From Roseovarius sp. EL26 (lineage in GTDB: Bacteria; Pseudomonadota; Alphaproteobacteria; Rhodobacterales; Rhodobacteraceae): DNA of 64,000 bases. Position numbers and translations under genes: made by a program. How positions within the stretch are numbered: position 1 is the first letter of the stretch; every line of letters begins with the position of its first letter. Below are positions 53,182-61,317 of the stretch, piece after piece. Under the pieces are notes generated by a model, which saw only the letters and a list, made by a program, of their open reading frames with translations, was not told where the DNA came from and did not search any database. Location: contig NZ_OUMZ01000007.1 in the NCBI RefSeq assembly GCF_900327775.1, positions 2,095,606 through 2,159,605 of the forward strand. The letters run 5' to 3'.

Positions 53182-53511
53182 ATGTCAGACCCCCTTGATA
53201 CCGTATTTGCCGCATTGGCCGACCCAACCCGCCGGGCAATCCTTGCCATGCTGCTAGAGGATGATATGGCCGTCAGCGATGTAGCTGACCCGTTTGAGAT
53301 GTCACTTGCCGCCATTTCCAAGCATTTAGGCATCCTGACCCGCGCAGGTCTGATAAGTCAGGAACAGCGTGGGCGCGTCAAATGGTGCAAACTGGAACCC
53401 GACGCCTTACGCGGCACGAGCATTTGGATGCAGGGGTTTGGCCAATTTGAGGCGATTAACCTCGACGACTTCGAACGCTTTCTCAAAGCAGAGCTATCGA
53501 ATGACAGCTGA
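53182..53511 (+). CDS. ArsR-family transcriptional regulator
   Basis: The 109-residue protein is a single winged-helix domain: PLDTVFAALADPTRRAILAM at the start and SLAAISKHLGILTRAGLISQ as the recognition helix. The C-terminal end (FGQFEAINLDDFERFLKAE) recalls the self-dimerising, non-metal ArsR subgroup; there is no CVC metal motif. Its stop overlaps the next gene. Confidence 0.9.
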   Translation: MSDPLDTVFAALADPTRRAILAMLLEDDMAVSDVADPFEMSLAAISKHLGILTRAGLISQEQRGRVKWCKLEPDALRGTSIWMQGFGQFEAINLDDFERFLKAELSNDS

Positions 53512-54526
53512 CAAATCCGGGCGTGCTTCTCAGGCCCTTGACCCTAACAACGTAGAGCTTTCCGCACGTCACTTACCAACGGCTGCGATCGAGACCATTG
53601 ATCAGGCAATCATTGCCCCGATCCAAGATGGCGCGTGTCTTCCCTATGGCGTCTTTCGCCCTGATGGTTCCTCCTGCCAAATGGCACGCAGCTTGCTAGG
53701 GCACCGGCGATTTTCAGACATGGCAAGACATCCCGACACCCCAACCAAGCAGCTCAAAGGGCAATACTTGTTTGGTGGCGTTGCTCGCGTTCACTTTGGT
53801 CATTTCCTATTGGAAAGTCTCACTCGCCTTTGGGCGAGCACTCAAATTCGGGGTGATATTGACGGTATCATTTTTCTACACCGCCCGACGCATGAACCGC
53901 AGAGGGCCCTGACAAAAAATTATGCCTTTCTTTATTCCGCCTTAGGCCAAGGCATACCATTTCATTTCGTCACGCATCCCACACAGATCGAGAAATTGCA
54001 TGTTCCCACACCCGGCTTTGGTCACGGTCACTGGATCACTGGAACGCCAGAGTTTCGCAAACACGTCAGAGACACGCTGGTTTCGAAAGTGACTGCCAAC
54101 GGCCCCGCGCGGCTTTATATTTCCCGCTCACGCCTGAAAGAAGGGCTTCCAGCCGTTGATCAGGAAGACAGGATAGAAAGGCTAATGCAGGCCGCGGGGT
54201 ATACGATCTTTCATCCTCAACTCCACTCAATCCAAGAGCAATGCGAACATTACCGTGCCGCCCGCATAATTGTTGGCGGAGACGGGTCGGCCTTTCATTT
54301 GGCTGGTTTCTTCCTTTCGCCAGATTGCAAGGTTGGATTGATCCAACGTCGCAACCGGCAAAATGTGTACAACTCCTTCGTTGCACAAATTGCAGCATTC
54401 AGTGATGCCGAAGTTACCGCAATCAACTGCCTACTGGACAACTCGCCGCCTCACACAACACTTGAAGAGCCGATTAACTTTCAAAAGCTCCAGGCCGAAC
54501 TGACATCTGCAGGGTTTCTGAGTTAA
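53501..54526 (+). CDS. Glycosyltransferase family 61 protein
   Basis: This 341-residue protein has the pattern of GT61 (DUF563) enzymes: VHFGHFLLESLTRLWA, then ARLYISRSRL, and near the end IIVGGDGSAFHLAGFFL with the EQC segment before it. It would transfer a sugar in polysaccharide or glycan synthesis. I take the ATG at 53501 (MTADKSGRAS), which overlaps the arsR stop; the frame runs 44 codons upstream inside arsR with no GT61 character. Coupling to an ArsR regulator is unusual. Confidence 0.82.
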   Translation: MTADKSGRASQALDPNNVELSARHLPTAAIETIDQAIIAPIQDGACLPYGVFRPDGSSCQMARSLLGHRRFSDMARHPDTPTKQLKGQYLFGGVARVHFGHFLLESLTRLWASTQIRGDIDGIIFLHRPTHEPQRALTKNYAFLYSALGQGIPFHFVTHPTQIEKLHVPTPGFGHGHWITGTPEFRKHVRDTLVSKVTANGPARLYISRSRLKEGLPAVDQEDRIERLMQAAGYTIFHPQLHSIQEQCEHYRAARIIVGGDGSAFHLAGFFLSPDCKVGLIQRRNRQNVYNSFVAQIAAFSDAEVTAINCLLDNSPPHTTLEEPINFQKLQAELTSAGFLS

Positions 54527-54612
54527 GTCACAACCTGCCCCCAACACCCAGAAATGCATATCAGGCAATAAAATTCTTTACTTTCTCAGGACATCACGCG
54601 ACATCTTGCAGC

Positions 54613-55485
54613 ATGGATGAGCATTTCAAAGGCTTGATAATTACGGCGCTAGGCGTTCTGTTTGTAGTACCCGATTCATTATTCGTTCGCCTGATTGACG
54701 CCGAACCACTTGCAACGGCCTTTTGGCGTGGGCTTAGCTCTGGCAGCATGATTCTAATCGGATTGCTATTACTTCAAAGAGGCAAAGGGTTTGGGGCAGT
54801 TCTGCGCGGTGGATGGCCCTCGTTTATCTACATAACATTAATTGGCTTCACCACAGCGGGATTTGTTCTGGCTGTTGCTAATACGAGTGTCGCCAATGTC
54901 GTTTTCATCTTTGCCACAATGCCAGTATTTGCTGCCATATTCGGACGCGTCTTTTTGAACGAATCTGTCAGCCTGCGCATGACCCTCACCATGATTGTTG
55001 TCATCATCGGCATGGGCATTATCGCTTATGGTTCTACGGAATCTGATATCGCCTCGTGGCAAGGTGATCTCTGGGCCGTCGCTGTTTCTGCCGCATACGC
55101 GGCTGCATTAACGGCTGTGCGTCGGCTTAAGGATATTTCGATGATCCCGGCGATCCCGATCGCCTATATCGGTGCTGCTGTGATTTTGGCATTTTTCACG
55201 ACACCTTTGGAGGCGGCACAAACCCAATGGGGGCTGATTTTAGCGCATGGCGCGTTCATCGCAATTGCCACGTGTTTTCTGACCCTTGGCCCGCGCTACA
55301 TCAGTTCAGCAGAGGTCTCTTTGCTGATATTGCTGGAATCTGTCTTGGCCCCATTACTGGTCTGGGCAGTGCTGGATGAGAACCCCGGCAAATGGGCGCT
55401 GGCGGGTGGTTTTGTGGTGATTGGCGCGCTGATCGTCTCAAACCTGGTGGTTATGTTTAGGCCACGCAAAGCACGCCAATCTTAA
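54613..55485 (+). CDS. EamA-type DMT transporter
   Basis: The 290-residue membrane protein has ten predicted helices in two EamA halves (about 5-135 and 145-285), the plan of drug/metabolite exporters. The substrate is not known. It lies 86 bp after the GT61 gene, so a link is possible but not shown. Confidence 0.87.
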   Translation: MDEHFKGLIITALGVLFVVPDSLFVRLIDAEPLATAFWRGLSSGSMILIGLLLLQRGKGFGAVLRGGWPSFIYITLIGFTTAGFVLAVANTSVANVVFIFATMPVFAAIFGRVFLNESVSLRMTLTMIVVIIGMGIIAYGSTESDIASWQGDLWAVAVSAAYAAALTAVRRLKDISMIPAIPIAYIGAAVILAFFTTPLEAAQTQWGLILAHGAFIAIATCFLTLGPRYISSAEVSLLILLESVLAPLLVWAVLDENPGKWALAGGFVVIGALIVSNLVVMFRPRKARQS

Positions 55486-55494
55486 CTCGATGGT

Positions 55495-56304
55495 TTAGAA
55501 ATCGACTTCGACACCGGGCAGTTCCAGTGCGCGGATCAGATCACGCAATTCCTGACGGGCCGCTACATTGGAAATGTTCAGCCCCTGTACGCCAATGTCT
55601 TTCAAATCAAGAAGGGTCAGGCCACGTGGAAACAGTTCACGGAAGATCACCCGCTCATTGAAACCGGGCGCAGTTCTGAAGCCAATGCGTTTTGCCAGAT
55701 TATCCAGCGCATCGCCCATTTTCTTTTTGTTCACCATCTGTTGTGCGCCCAGACGGTTGCGTACCACGATCCAGTCAATCGGTTTCAACCCAGCCTGCGC
55801 CCGCAGCTGGCGCGCATTCCAAACCATTTCGGAATAAACAGAAGGGCCAAGGATCTTAACACCGTCCGTATCAATATGCGCTAGCAGATCAAAATCGATG
55901 AAACTGTCATTGAGAGGCGTAACCAATGTATCCGCCAGACTGTGTGCCACTTGGCTCAACCGCGTATGGGAACCGGGGCAGTCGATAATGATGAAATCCG
56001 ACTCTGGCTCAAGAGCGGCAACCGCCGCCGACAAACGTCGGTCAAAGATGTTCTCGCCGGGCTGCAGGCCTTCCTGATCAACCTCGGGCAAGTCGTGATA
56101 CCGAGGGCTGGGCAGTTCAAGGCCTGATTGTTCCAGAAATTTCTGGCGGTTGCTGGCATAACGACCAAAGGTCTTTTGCCGCAGGTCCAGATCAAGCGCG
56201 CTGACCTTATGTCCCATACGTGCCAGCGCCGTTGCCACATGCATCGATACCGTGGACTTGCCCGCGCCGCCCTTTTCATTTCCGACGACGATGATATGCG
56301 CCAT
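55495..56304 (-). CDS. mipZ: Division-plane positioning ATPase MipZ
   Basis: MipZ is a ParA-type ATPase that forms gradients from the chromosome poles and inhibits FtsZ in alphaproteobacteria. The 269-residue protein has the deviant Walker A GNEKGGAGKST near residue 8, DLDLRQKTFGRYASNR (a MipZ hallmark), IIIDCPGSHTRLSQ (Walker B) and VNKKKMGDAL. No parB gene is beside it. Confidence 0.93.
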   Translation of the reverse strand: MAHIIVVGNEKGGAGKSTVSMHVATALARMGHKVSALDLDLRQKTFGRYASNRQKFLEQSGLELPSPRYHDLPEVDQEGLQPGENIFDRRLSAAVAALEPESDFIIIDCPGSHTRLSQVAHSLADTLVTPLNDSFIDFDLLAHIDTDGVKILGPSVYSEMVWNARQLRAQAGLKPIDWIVVRNRLGAQQMVNKKKMGDALDNLAKRIGFRTAPGFNERVIFRELFPRGLTLLDLKDIGVQGLNISNVAARQELRDLIRALELPGVEVDF

Positions 56305-56425
56305 GACCCGTTCCTTTGTTCCACGTTATGGTTCGTGAGTTTCGCGGCACAATATATTGTGGTTACCTGTTTGGAAAGCCATTGAACTGGGCATTTCTGT
56401 GGAAAATTCGAACTCCCCACCCAAA

Positions 56426-56456
56426 TGAAAAACGCCACCCCGGTTGGGATGGCGTT
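56426..56456 (-). terminator. Terminator after rpmE
   Basis: On the minus strand AACGCCATCCC pairs with GGGGTGGCGTT (56431-56456, one wobble), then TTTTTC follows. It lies 24 bp past the rpmE stop and should end the rplS-rpmE transcript. Confidence 0.88.
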
Positions 56457-56479
56457 GAAACACTCGCGTGGTGAAAAGC

Positions 56480-56701
56480 TTAGAAGCCCAGACCAGCGTA
56501 TTTGTTTTTGAACTTGGATACACGACCACCAGCGTCCAGCAGACGGGTGCCGCCACCGGTCCAGGCCGGGTGTACGGTTGGGTCGATGTCCAGTGCCAGC
56601 GTGTCGCCTTCTTTGCCGTAGGTCGAACGCATCTGAATGATCGTACCATCGGTCATTTTGACGTCGATGATGTGATAGTCGGGGTGGATATCTTTTTTCA
56701 T
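56480..56701 (-). CDS. rpmE: 50S ribosomal protein L31 (cysteine-free form)
   Basis: The 73-residue protein starts [20 protein letters not shown] and ends with KYAGLGF. It has no cysteines, so it is the C-minus type that needs no zinc; bacteria often use this form when zinc is scarce or as their only copy. It follows rplS by 11 bp. Confidence 0.93.
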   Translation of the reverse strand: MKKDIHPDYHIIDVKMTDGTIIQMRSTYGKEGDTLALDIDPTVHPAWTGGGTRLLDAGGRVSKFKNKYAGLGF

Positions 56702-56712
56702 CGTGCCACTCC

Positions 56713-57096
56713 TTACGCAGATTTGTCTGTTTTGGGTTTGTATGTTGTATCTTCGGCGATACGTGCGGATTTACCGCGACGAGCACGCAGATAATACAGT
56801 TTCGCACGACGAACACGACCGCGGCGAATGACAGTGATGCTGTCGATGTTGGTCGAATGCAGCGGGAACATACGCTCTACGCCTTCGCCGAACGAGATCT
56901 TACGAACGGTGAATGCGCCGGCAATGCCCGATCCGCCTTTACGGCTGATGCAAACGCCTTCGAAATTCTGAACACGTGACCGGCTACCTTCGGTCACTTT
57001 AAAGCCTACGCGCACGGTGTCGCCGGCTTTGAAATCGGGAATGTCTTTCCCGAGGGCGGCAATTTGCTCCGCCTCTAGCTGTGCGATCAGGTCCAT
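56713..57096 (-). CDS. rplS: 50S ribosomal protein L19
   Basis: L19 sits at the 30S-50S interface. The 127-residue protein has [20 protein letters not shown] and [20 protein letters not shown], as expected. The start at 57096 ([11 protein letters not shown]) has an AGGAGAT site; 47 upstream codons are unsupported. Confidence 0.95.
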   Translation of the reverse strand: MDLIAQLEAEQIAALGKDIPDFKAGDTVRVGFKVTEGSRSRVQNFEGVCISRKGGSGIAGAFTVRKISFGEGVERMFPLHSTNIDSITVIRRGRVRRAKLYYLRARRGKSARIAEDTTYKPKTDKSA

Positions 57097-57416
57097 CTGA
57101 TCATCTCCTAATTCTGCTTGCGGTTTGGTCCGCAAAGGTGTGCACGTCTCAGAGCTCCTAGTCTTCAATCGGGTCCGCCAAAGCGCCCGCAGGAGATACA
57201 GTCGTATGTTCTTTATAATCTGTTTCGAGACAACCAACGTCAGAAGAAGAACGCATCAGCCATATAAAACAGGTCCGCGACTCAAAAGAGTGGCGGACAG
57301 GCGGTGTATAAAAAGAATAAGTGAGTTAATCAAGGGTGTTTGTGGCGCTAACAACCCATGATGCAACAAGGCCCCAAAGGCGGGCCCTGTGCCTGTTCAT
57401 TGATGAGCCTTGAGGC
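57097..57416. other. Leader and intergenic region upstream of rplS
   Basis: The 320-bp gap holds no CDS. It includes the rplS promoter and leader. Near its right end (about 57370-57388) is a short GC stem (GGCCC/GGGCC) past the yegP-like stop that may act as a weak terminator. Confidence 0.45.
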
Positions 57417-57749
57417 TTAGGTTTGATCGTCAATCTTTGCATCGGGCGCGTTCTTTTTGACCGACTCAATGCCGCCATCACGACCAGAAGCACTTGCATA
57501 GCTCTGCGATGTGCCGATGACCTGACCATTTGTGGCCTTGAGGTTGAACATGTGCTTGCCAGCTGCGGTTTCTTTGCGCTCGTACCGTGCATCGTCACCT
57601 GCGTTGCTGCGGACAGAAGCAATGCCATTTTCTGCACTGGCCTTTTGCTTGTAGCCTTCGCTGGCCAGAATATTTTCGCCATTGCCCGCTTTTAGACGGA
57701 AACGGAATTCGCCTGCATTGTCAGTATATAGTTCAAACTTTCCGGCCAC
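57417..57749 (-). CDS. YegP-like protein (two DUF1508 repeats)
   Basis: The 110-residue protein consists of two copies of the small DUF1508 fold (about 3-52 and 55-104). FELYTDNAGEFRFRLKAGNG in the first repeat corresponds to KHMFNLKATNGQVIGTSQSY in the second. Function is not known. It lies between trmD and rplS on the same strand. Confidence 0.87.
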   Translation of the reverse strand: MAGKFELYTDNAGEFRFRLKAGNGENILASEGYKQKASAENGIASVRSNAGDDARYERKETAAGKHMFNLKATNGQVIGTSQSYASASGRDGGIESVKKNAPDAKIDDQT

Positions 57750-57825
57750 AGCCCATACTCCTGTTGGTTACAAATTATGCCGGAACTTAATCATGACTTC
57801 GGCAAAGCCGCAATGGTCACGATTT

Positions 57826-58635
57826 TCAGGTGCCTTTGTTGCCACTTTTTGCCAGATGCGCTGTCCATAAATCAGGGCGGCGGTCTTTGGTGATTTGCTC
57901 GCTCATGTCGCGGCGCCACTCGGCCACCTTGCCGTGATGTCCAGACATCAGAACATCAGGGATCACACGCCCCTTCCATTCGGAGGGGCGGGTATATTGT
58001 GGGTGTTCCAGCAAGCCAGAAGAAAAGCTCTCTTCCTCGATCGAGGCCTGATTTCCCAATACTCCGGGGCGCAGGCGCACGATGGCGTCAATCATCGCCT
58101 GCGCGGCAATCTCGCCGCCGGTCAGGACAAAATCGCCAAGACTGACCTCTTGAATGCCGTAATGCTCGATGACCCGTTCATCCATGCCTTCAAACCGGCC
58201 ACAGATCATTGTCAGCCCTGGCTTTTGTGCCAAATCCTGCGCCATCGCCTGATCAAAGCGTTTACCGCGCGGGCTGAGGTAAATGATGGGCCAGTCAGAA
58301 GGCGTTCCCATCATCGCCTGATCAATCGCACGCCCCATAACATCCGGGCGCAGGACCATCCCAGCCCCGCCACCAGCGGGGGTATCATCAACATTCCTAT
58401 GCTTTCCATCCCCAAAAGGACGCAGATCAATCGGATGCAATGACCACAGCCCATCCTTAAGGGCCTTGCCGGTCAGGCTTTCACCCAGCACGCCCGGAAA
58501 GGCCTGCGGAAACAGGGTGATGATCCGTGCCTGCCACGCGCCATGCAACTCCTCCACGGGATTGATCAGTTCACGAGGTTGCAATGTGGGACGTATGGTT
58601 TTGCGGCCGTGGGATTTTGATGGGCCTTCAGCCAT
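57826..58635 (-). CDS. trmD: tRNA (guanine37-N1)-methyltransferase
   Basis: TrmD methylates G37 of tRNAs to prevent frameshifting, using a deep trefoil knot to bind SAM. The 269-residue protein has ARIITLFPQAFPGVLG, the DDTPAGGGAGMVL loop and GDFVLTGGEIAAQAMIDAI. About 30 residues precede the usual start, rich in charged residues; a later start near residue 35 would give the standard length. It follows rimM directly. Confidence 0.94.
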   Translation of the reverse strand: MAEGPSKSHGRKTIRPTLQPRELINPVEELHGAWQARIITLFPQAFPGVLGESLTGKALKDGLWSLHPIDLRPFGDGKHRNVDDTPAGGGAGMVLRPDVMGRAIDQAMMGTPSDWPIIYLSPRGKRFDQAMAQDLAQKPGLTMICGRFEGMDERVIEHYGIQEVSLGDFVLTGGEIAAQAMIDAIVRLRPGVLGNQASIEEESFSSGLLEHPQYTRPSEWKGRVIPDVLMSGHHGKVAEWRRDMSEQITKDRRPDLWTAHLAKSGNKGT

Positions 58636-59139
58636 TCAAAACACCCCTTCTGGCGGGTCGGCTACAATCCGGCCCGAAGATAGGTCAACCGTTGGTACAG
58701 CTTCTTGCGTGAAGGGCAGCAAAACCTCAGTTTTCAGACCTGGCCCCTGAATTTCAAGCAGGTCCGCCGCGCCGTGATTCTGCACCGATTTGACCCGCCC
58801 CAAAAGTGAGCCACCGGTGTCATAGACCTCAAGCCCGACCAGATCATTGTGGTAAAATTCATCATCGGGCAGCGACGGCAAGGTATCACGCGCGACGTAA
58901 AGCTTGGTGCCCTGCAGGGCATCGGCCTGCTCTTTCGTGGACACGCCAGTGATCTGCGCCGAAAAGCCGTTCTTCAGCTGGTGGGTCAGTTCAATCTCAA
59001 ACGTTTGTGCACCGTCTTCAGACCGCAAAGGCCCATAGGTGGCGATCGCATCAGGCTCAGCCGTGAAGCTCTTGAGGCGTACCTCGCCCTTTACGCCATA
59101 TGCCCCGGCAATTGCGCCCACACAGATATAGTCGTCCAT
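58636..59139 (-). CDS. rimM: Ribosome maturation factor RimM
   Basis: RimM binds S19 and helps mature the 30S head. The 167-residue protein has the [19 protein letters not shown] opening and a C-terminal PRC-barrel (about 95-165, with [18 protein letters not shown]). The ATG at 59139 overlaps the stop of the 48-residue gene upstream. trmD follows without a gap. Confidence 0.94.
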   Translation of the reverse strand: MDDYICVGAIAGAYGVKGEVRLKSFTAEPDAIATYGPLRSEDGAQTFEIELTHQLKNGFSAQITGVSTKEQADALQGTKLYVARDTLPSLPDDEFYHNDLVGLEVYDTGGSLLGRVKSVQNHGAADLLEIQGPGLKTEVLLPFTQEAVPTVDLSSGRIVADPPEGVF

Positions 59140-59285
59140 CAGTTTGCCCCCACTTGGCAAAAACCACTGCGGCTCCAATTTCCATTGGCCTCAGTGCATT
59201 GTTCTTTTTGGCCGTTGCGCTCAAAGAAAACGCCCGCAATGAACGCAAACAGGCACAGTACGACCAGACGGATCAGTCGAAACAT
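59139..59285 (-). CDS. Small membrane protein (48 residues) coupled to rimM
   Basis: A 48-codon frame from the ATG at 59285 ends in TGA whose A starts the rimM ATG (TGATG), a sign of translational coupling. Residues 1-21 form a membrane helix ([20 protein letters not shown]), and the rest is a short loop with two cysteines around NGNW ([14 protein letters not shown]). I know no family name. It was found by reading the 150-bp gap and may be missed by length filters. Confidence 0.6.
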   Translation of the reverse strand: MFRLIRLVVLCLFAFIAGVFFERNGQKEQCTEANGNWSRSGFCQVGAN

Positions 59286-59288
59286 CGC

Positions 59289-59918
59289 CTAGCGCTCCTC
59301 AACCGGCAGGCCATTACGCCGCTCTTCCCAACCTGCGGTTTCAAGTTCGGGTGTCAAGCTTTCGTCCTCGGGCCAGCCAATACATAGATAGGCCACCAGA
59401 GACCATGTCTCCGGCACAGATAAGTCACGCGATAATTGCTTAGGGTCCAGAATGGACACCCAACCAACGCCAATGCCCTGCGCACGAGCCGCCAGCCAGA
59501 ACTGAGTGATCGCGCCAACCACAGAATAGCGGCGCATTTCGGGCATGGTGGCCGCGCCCAAGCCCGCGCCTTTTTCCGTATCTTCGTCGCAGAAAATAGC
59601 GAGCTGTACAGGTGCATCCTGCATGCCGGATAGTTTTAGATTACTGTAAAGTTTGGCTTTTTCGCCTTGGTACCCATTCAGGGCCTCGGCATTGGCAGCC
59701 TCAAAATTTGTCAGCACCTTCGCCAAAGCATCGGAACTTGTGACGCGCACAACACGCCATGGCTCGGACAGTCCAACAGAGGGGGCCAACAAAAAAGTGT
59801 CGAGGCAGGCTTGCAGCACAACCTCGTCCACCGGATCAGTGCGGAAGCGGCGCACATCGCGCCGCCACCGCATCAGATCAAGCAAGTTGTTCTGGAAGTC
59901 TGCGGAAAATGATGACAT
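59289..59918 (-). CDS. bluB: 5,6-dimethylbenzimidazole synthase
   Basis: BluB breaks down reduced FMN with oxygen to make the lower ligand of vitamin B12. The 209-residue protein belongs to the nitroreductase fold and has RRDVRRF (FMN phosphate site), LAPSVGLSEPWRVVRV and GWVSILDP, which match BluB rather than general nitroreductases. It supports aerobic cobalamin synthesis. Confidence 0.9.
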   Translation of the reverse strand: MSSFSADFQNNLLDLMRWRRDVRRFRTDPVDEVVLQACLDTFLLAPSVGLSEPWRVVRVTSSDALAKVLTNFEAANAEALNGYQGEKAKLYSNLKLSGMQDAPVQLAIFCDEDTEKGAGLGAATMPEMRRYSVVGAITQFWLAARAQGIGVGWVSILDPKQLSRDLSVPETWSLVAYLCIGWPEDESLTPELETAGWEERRNGLPVEER

Positions 59919-59936
59919 TCCAGTTCGTTACCTGTC

Positions 59937-60329
59937 TTATTCTTCGGCTGCAGCAGCTTCTTCAGCAGGCGCAGCAGCGGCTTCAGCAGCAGCGGCGGCT
60001 TTAGCAGCTTTCTCTTCAACACGTTCCTGAGCTTTCTTGCCAGGCGTACCTTTGTTCGGGTTGTTGCGCTCTTTTTTCGCAATAACGCCAGCTGCTTCCA
60101 GCATACGGCTGATACGATCGGTTGGCTGCGCGCCTTCGTTCAACCAGTGCTGAACGCGCTCCATGTCCATTTTCACGCGGTCTTCGCTGTCTTTTGGCAG
60201 CAGTGGGTTGTAGGTACCCAGTTTCTCGATGAAACGACCATCACGCGGCATACGGCTGTCAGCCGCAACAATGCGATAGAAAGGGCGTTTCTTGGAACCG
60301 CCGCGGGCGAGACGAATTTTCATAGCCAT
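59937..60329 (-). CDS. rpsP: 30S ribosomal protein S16
   Basis: The first 80 residues are a standard S16 ([20 protein letters not shown], then [11 protein letters not shown]). The remaining 50 are an Ala/Glu/Lys-rich extension ([20 protein letters not shown]) of low complexity, as seen in other alphaproteobacteria. It lies between the chorismate mutase and bluB genes. Confidence 0.95.
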   Translation of the reverse strand: MAMKIRLARGGSKKRPFYRIVAADSRMPRDGRFIEKLGTYNPLLPKDSEDRVKMDMERVQHWLNEGAQPTDRISRMLEAAGVIAKKERNNPNKGTPGKKAQERVEEKAAKAAAAAEAAAAPAEEAAAAEE

Positions 60330-60375
60330 GATGTTTTCTCCTATTACGTAGCTATTTGAAGGGCTTACAAGCCCG

Positions 60376-60672
60376 TCATTCCTGATGTTTCTTATGATGT
60401 TGGATCACTTCGCCAATGATGAAGTTCAGGAACTTCTTGGCAAATTCGGGGTCTAGTTCTGCATCCAGCGCCATGCGCTGAAGGCGTTCAACCTGCTGGC
60501 TTTCGCGCAGCGGGTCAGAAGGTGGCAGGGTGTGCTGAGCCTTAAGCTCGCCAACCGCCTGCGTGTGCTTGAAGCGTTCAGCCAACGTGTAAACCAGCAC
60601 AGCGTCCAGCCGGTCGATCGATTTGCGGTGCTCTTTCAAAAGCTCCGCCGCACGGGTGCTTGCATCAGACAT
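60376..60672 (-). CDS. Chorismate mutase (AroQ type)
   Basis: The 98-residue all-helical protein matches monofunctional AroQ chorismate mutases, which turn chorismate into prephenate for Phe and Tyr synthesis. Landmarks are the [20 protein letters not shown] helix and the conserved Lys in AVGELKA. The start at 60672 has GGAGG 6 nt upstream. Upstream is a cluster of TGTAC motifs. Confidence 0.88.
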   Translation of the reverse strand: MSDASTRAAELLKEHRKSIDRLDAVLVYTLAERFKHTQAVGELKAQHTLPPSDPLRESQQVERLQRMALDAELDPEFAKKFLNFIIGEVIQHHKKHQE

Positions 60673-60698
60673 TGGCGCCTCCTGCACAGGTAAAATTG

Positions 60699-60734
60699 TG
60701 TACATCCTGTACAGGCTGTACGCGGGTTGTGTAC
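60699..60734. promoter_or_regulatory. Cluster of TGTAC repeats upstream of chorismate mutase
   Basis: TGTAC occurs at 60699, 60708, 60717 and 60730, the first three at 9-bp spacing, and CCTGTACAGG (60706-60715) is a full palindrome. A near copy, CCTGCACAGG, lies at 60681-60690 next to the ribosome-binding site. It looks like an operator with several half-sites. Confidence 0.5.
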
Positions 60735-60762
60735 GCAAATCGGGTTTTCTGGCATAGCGTAA

Positions 60763-61317
60763 TCATGACGCAGCCTCCGGCCCCGGGTGGCGGTACATGT
60801 GATCATGACCCATGTGCGGATTGTCATAGGCTTTCTCGAACCACGCACCCATACGTTCGGCCAGTGCAACCGAGCGATCATTCCCGGGCAAAATATTTGA
60901 CGTCAGTGTGGTAAACCCAAGATCCTCAAAGGCCCATTGGCGAGCGCGCAAGGCCCCCTCCATCGCGAGGCCTTTGCCTTCAAAACCGTCAAACATGAGC
61001 CAGCCGATTTCTGGTTCAGGCCAGCCATCCGGGTCCCAGATGCCAGTCATGCCGCAGGCTTCGCCGGATTCTTTCAGCTCCATGGTCAGGAAGCCATATC
61101 CGCGCATCGCCCAATGGCCGACAGAAAGCGCAAACCAACGCCATGCATCCGCGCGGGAAATAGGCCCGCCAAAGCCCCAAGACCGGTCCTTGTCGGCGTA
61201 AAAGGCAATGACCTTTTCCGCATCTTCGGGCTCAGGTCCACGCAGGATCAGACGCTCGGTCTCTAACCGAGGGGCGTTTGGCGTCAGGCACCGATCATGT
61301 GGCGCAGCCATTGTCAT
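60763..61317 (-). CDS. GNAT-family N-acetyltransferase
   Basis: The 184-residue protein has the RimJ/RimL-type GNAT fold: LETERLILRGPEPED at the N-terminus, EIGWLMFDGFEGKGLAMEGA with the acetyl-CoA loop, and NILPGNDRSVALAERMGA. It would acetylate a protein N-terminus or small molecule. Its start overlaps the ffh stop by 4 bp. Confidence 0.9.
   Translation of the reverse strand: MTMAAPHDRCLTPNAPRLETERLILRGPEPEDAEKVIAFYADKDRSWGFGGPISRADAWRWFALSVGHWAMRGYGFLTMELKESGEACGMTGIWDPDGWPEPEIGWLMFDGFEGKGLAMEGALRARQWAFEDLGFTTLTSNILPGNDRSVALAERMGAWFEKAYDNPHMGHDHMYRHPGPEAAS

Noticed and set aside
53369..53500. N-terminal extension of the GT61 protein inside arsR.
   Set aside because: The extension lacks family character and lies in another frame of arsR; the ATG at 53501 fits the overlap pattern.
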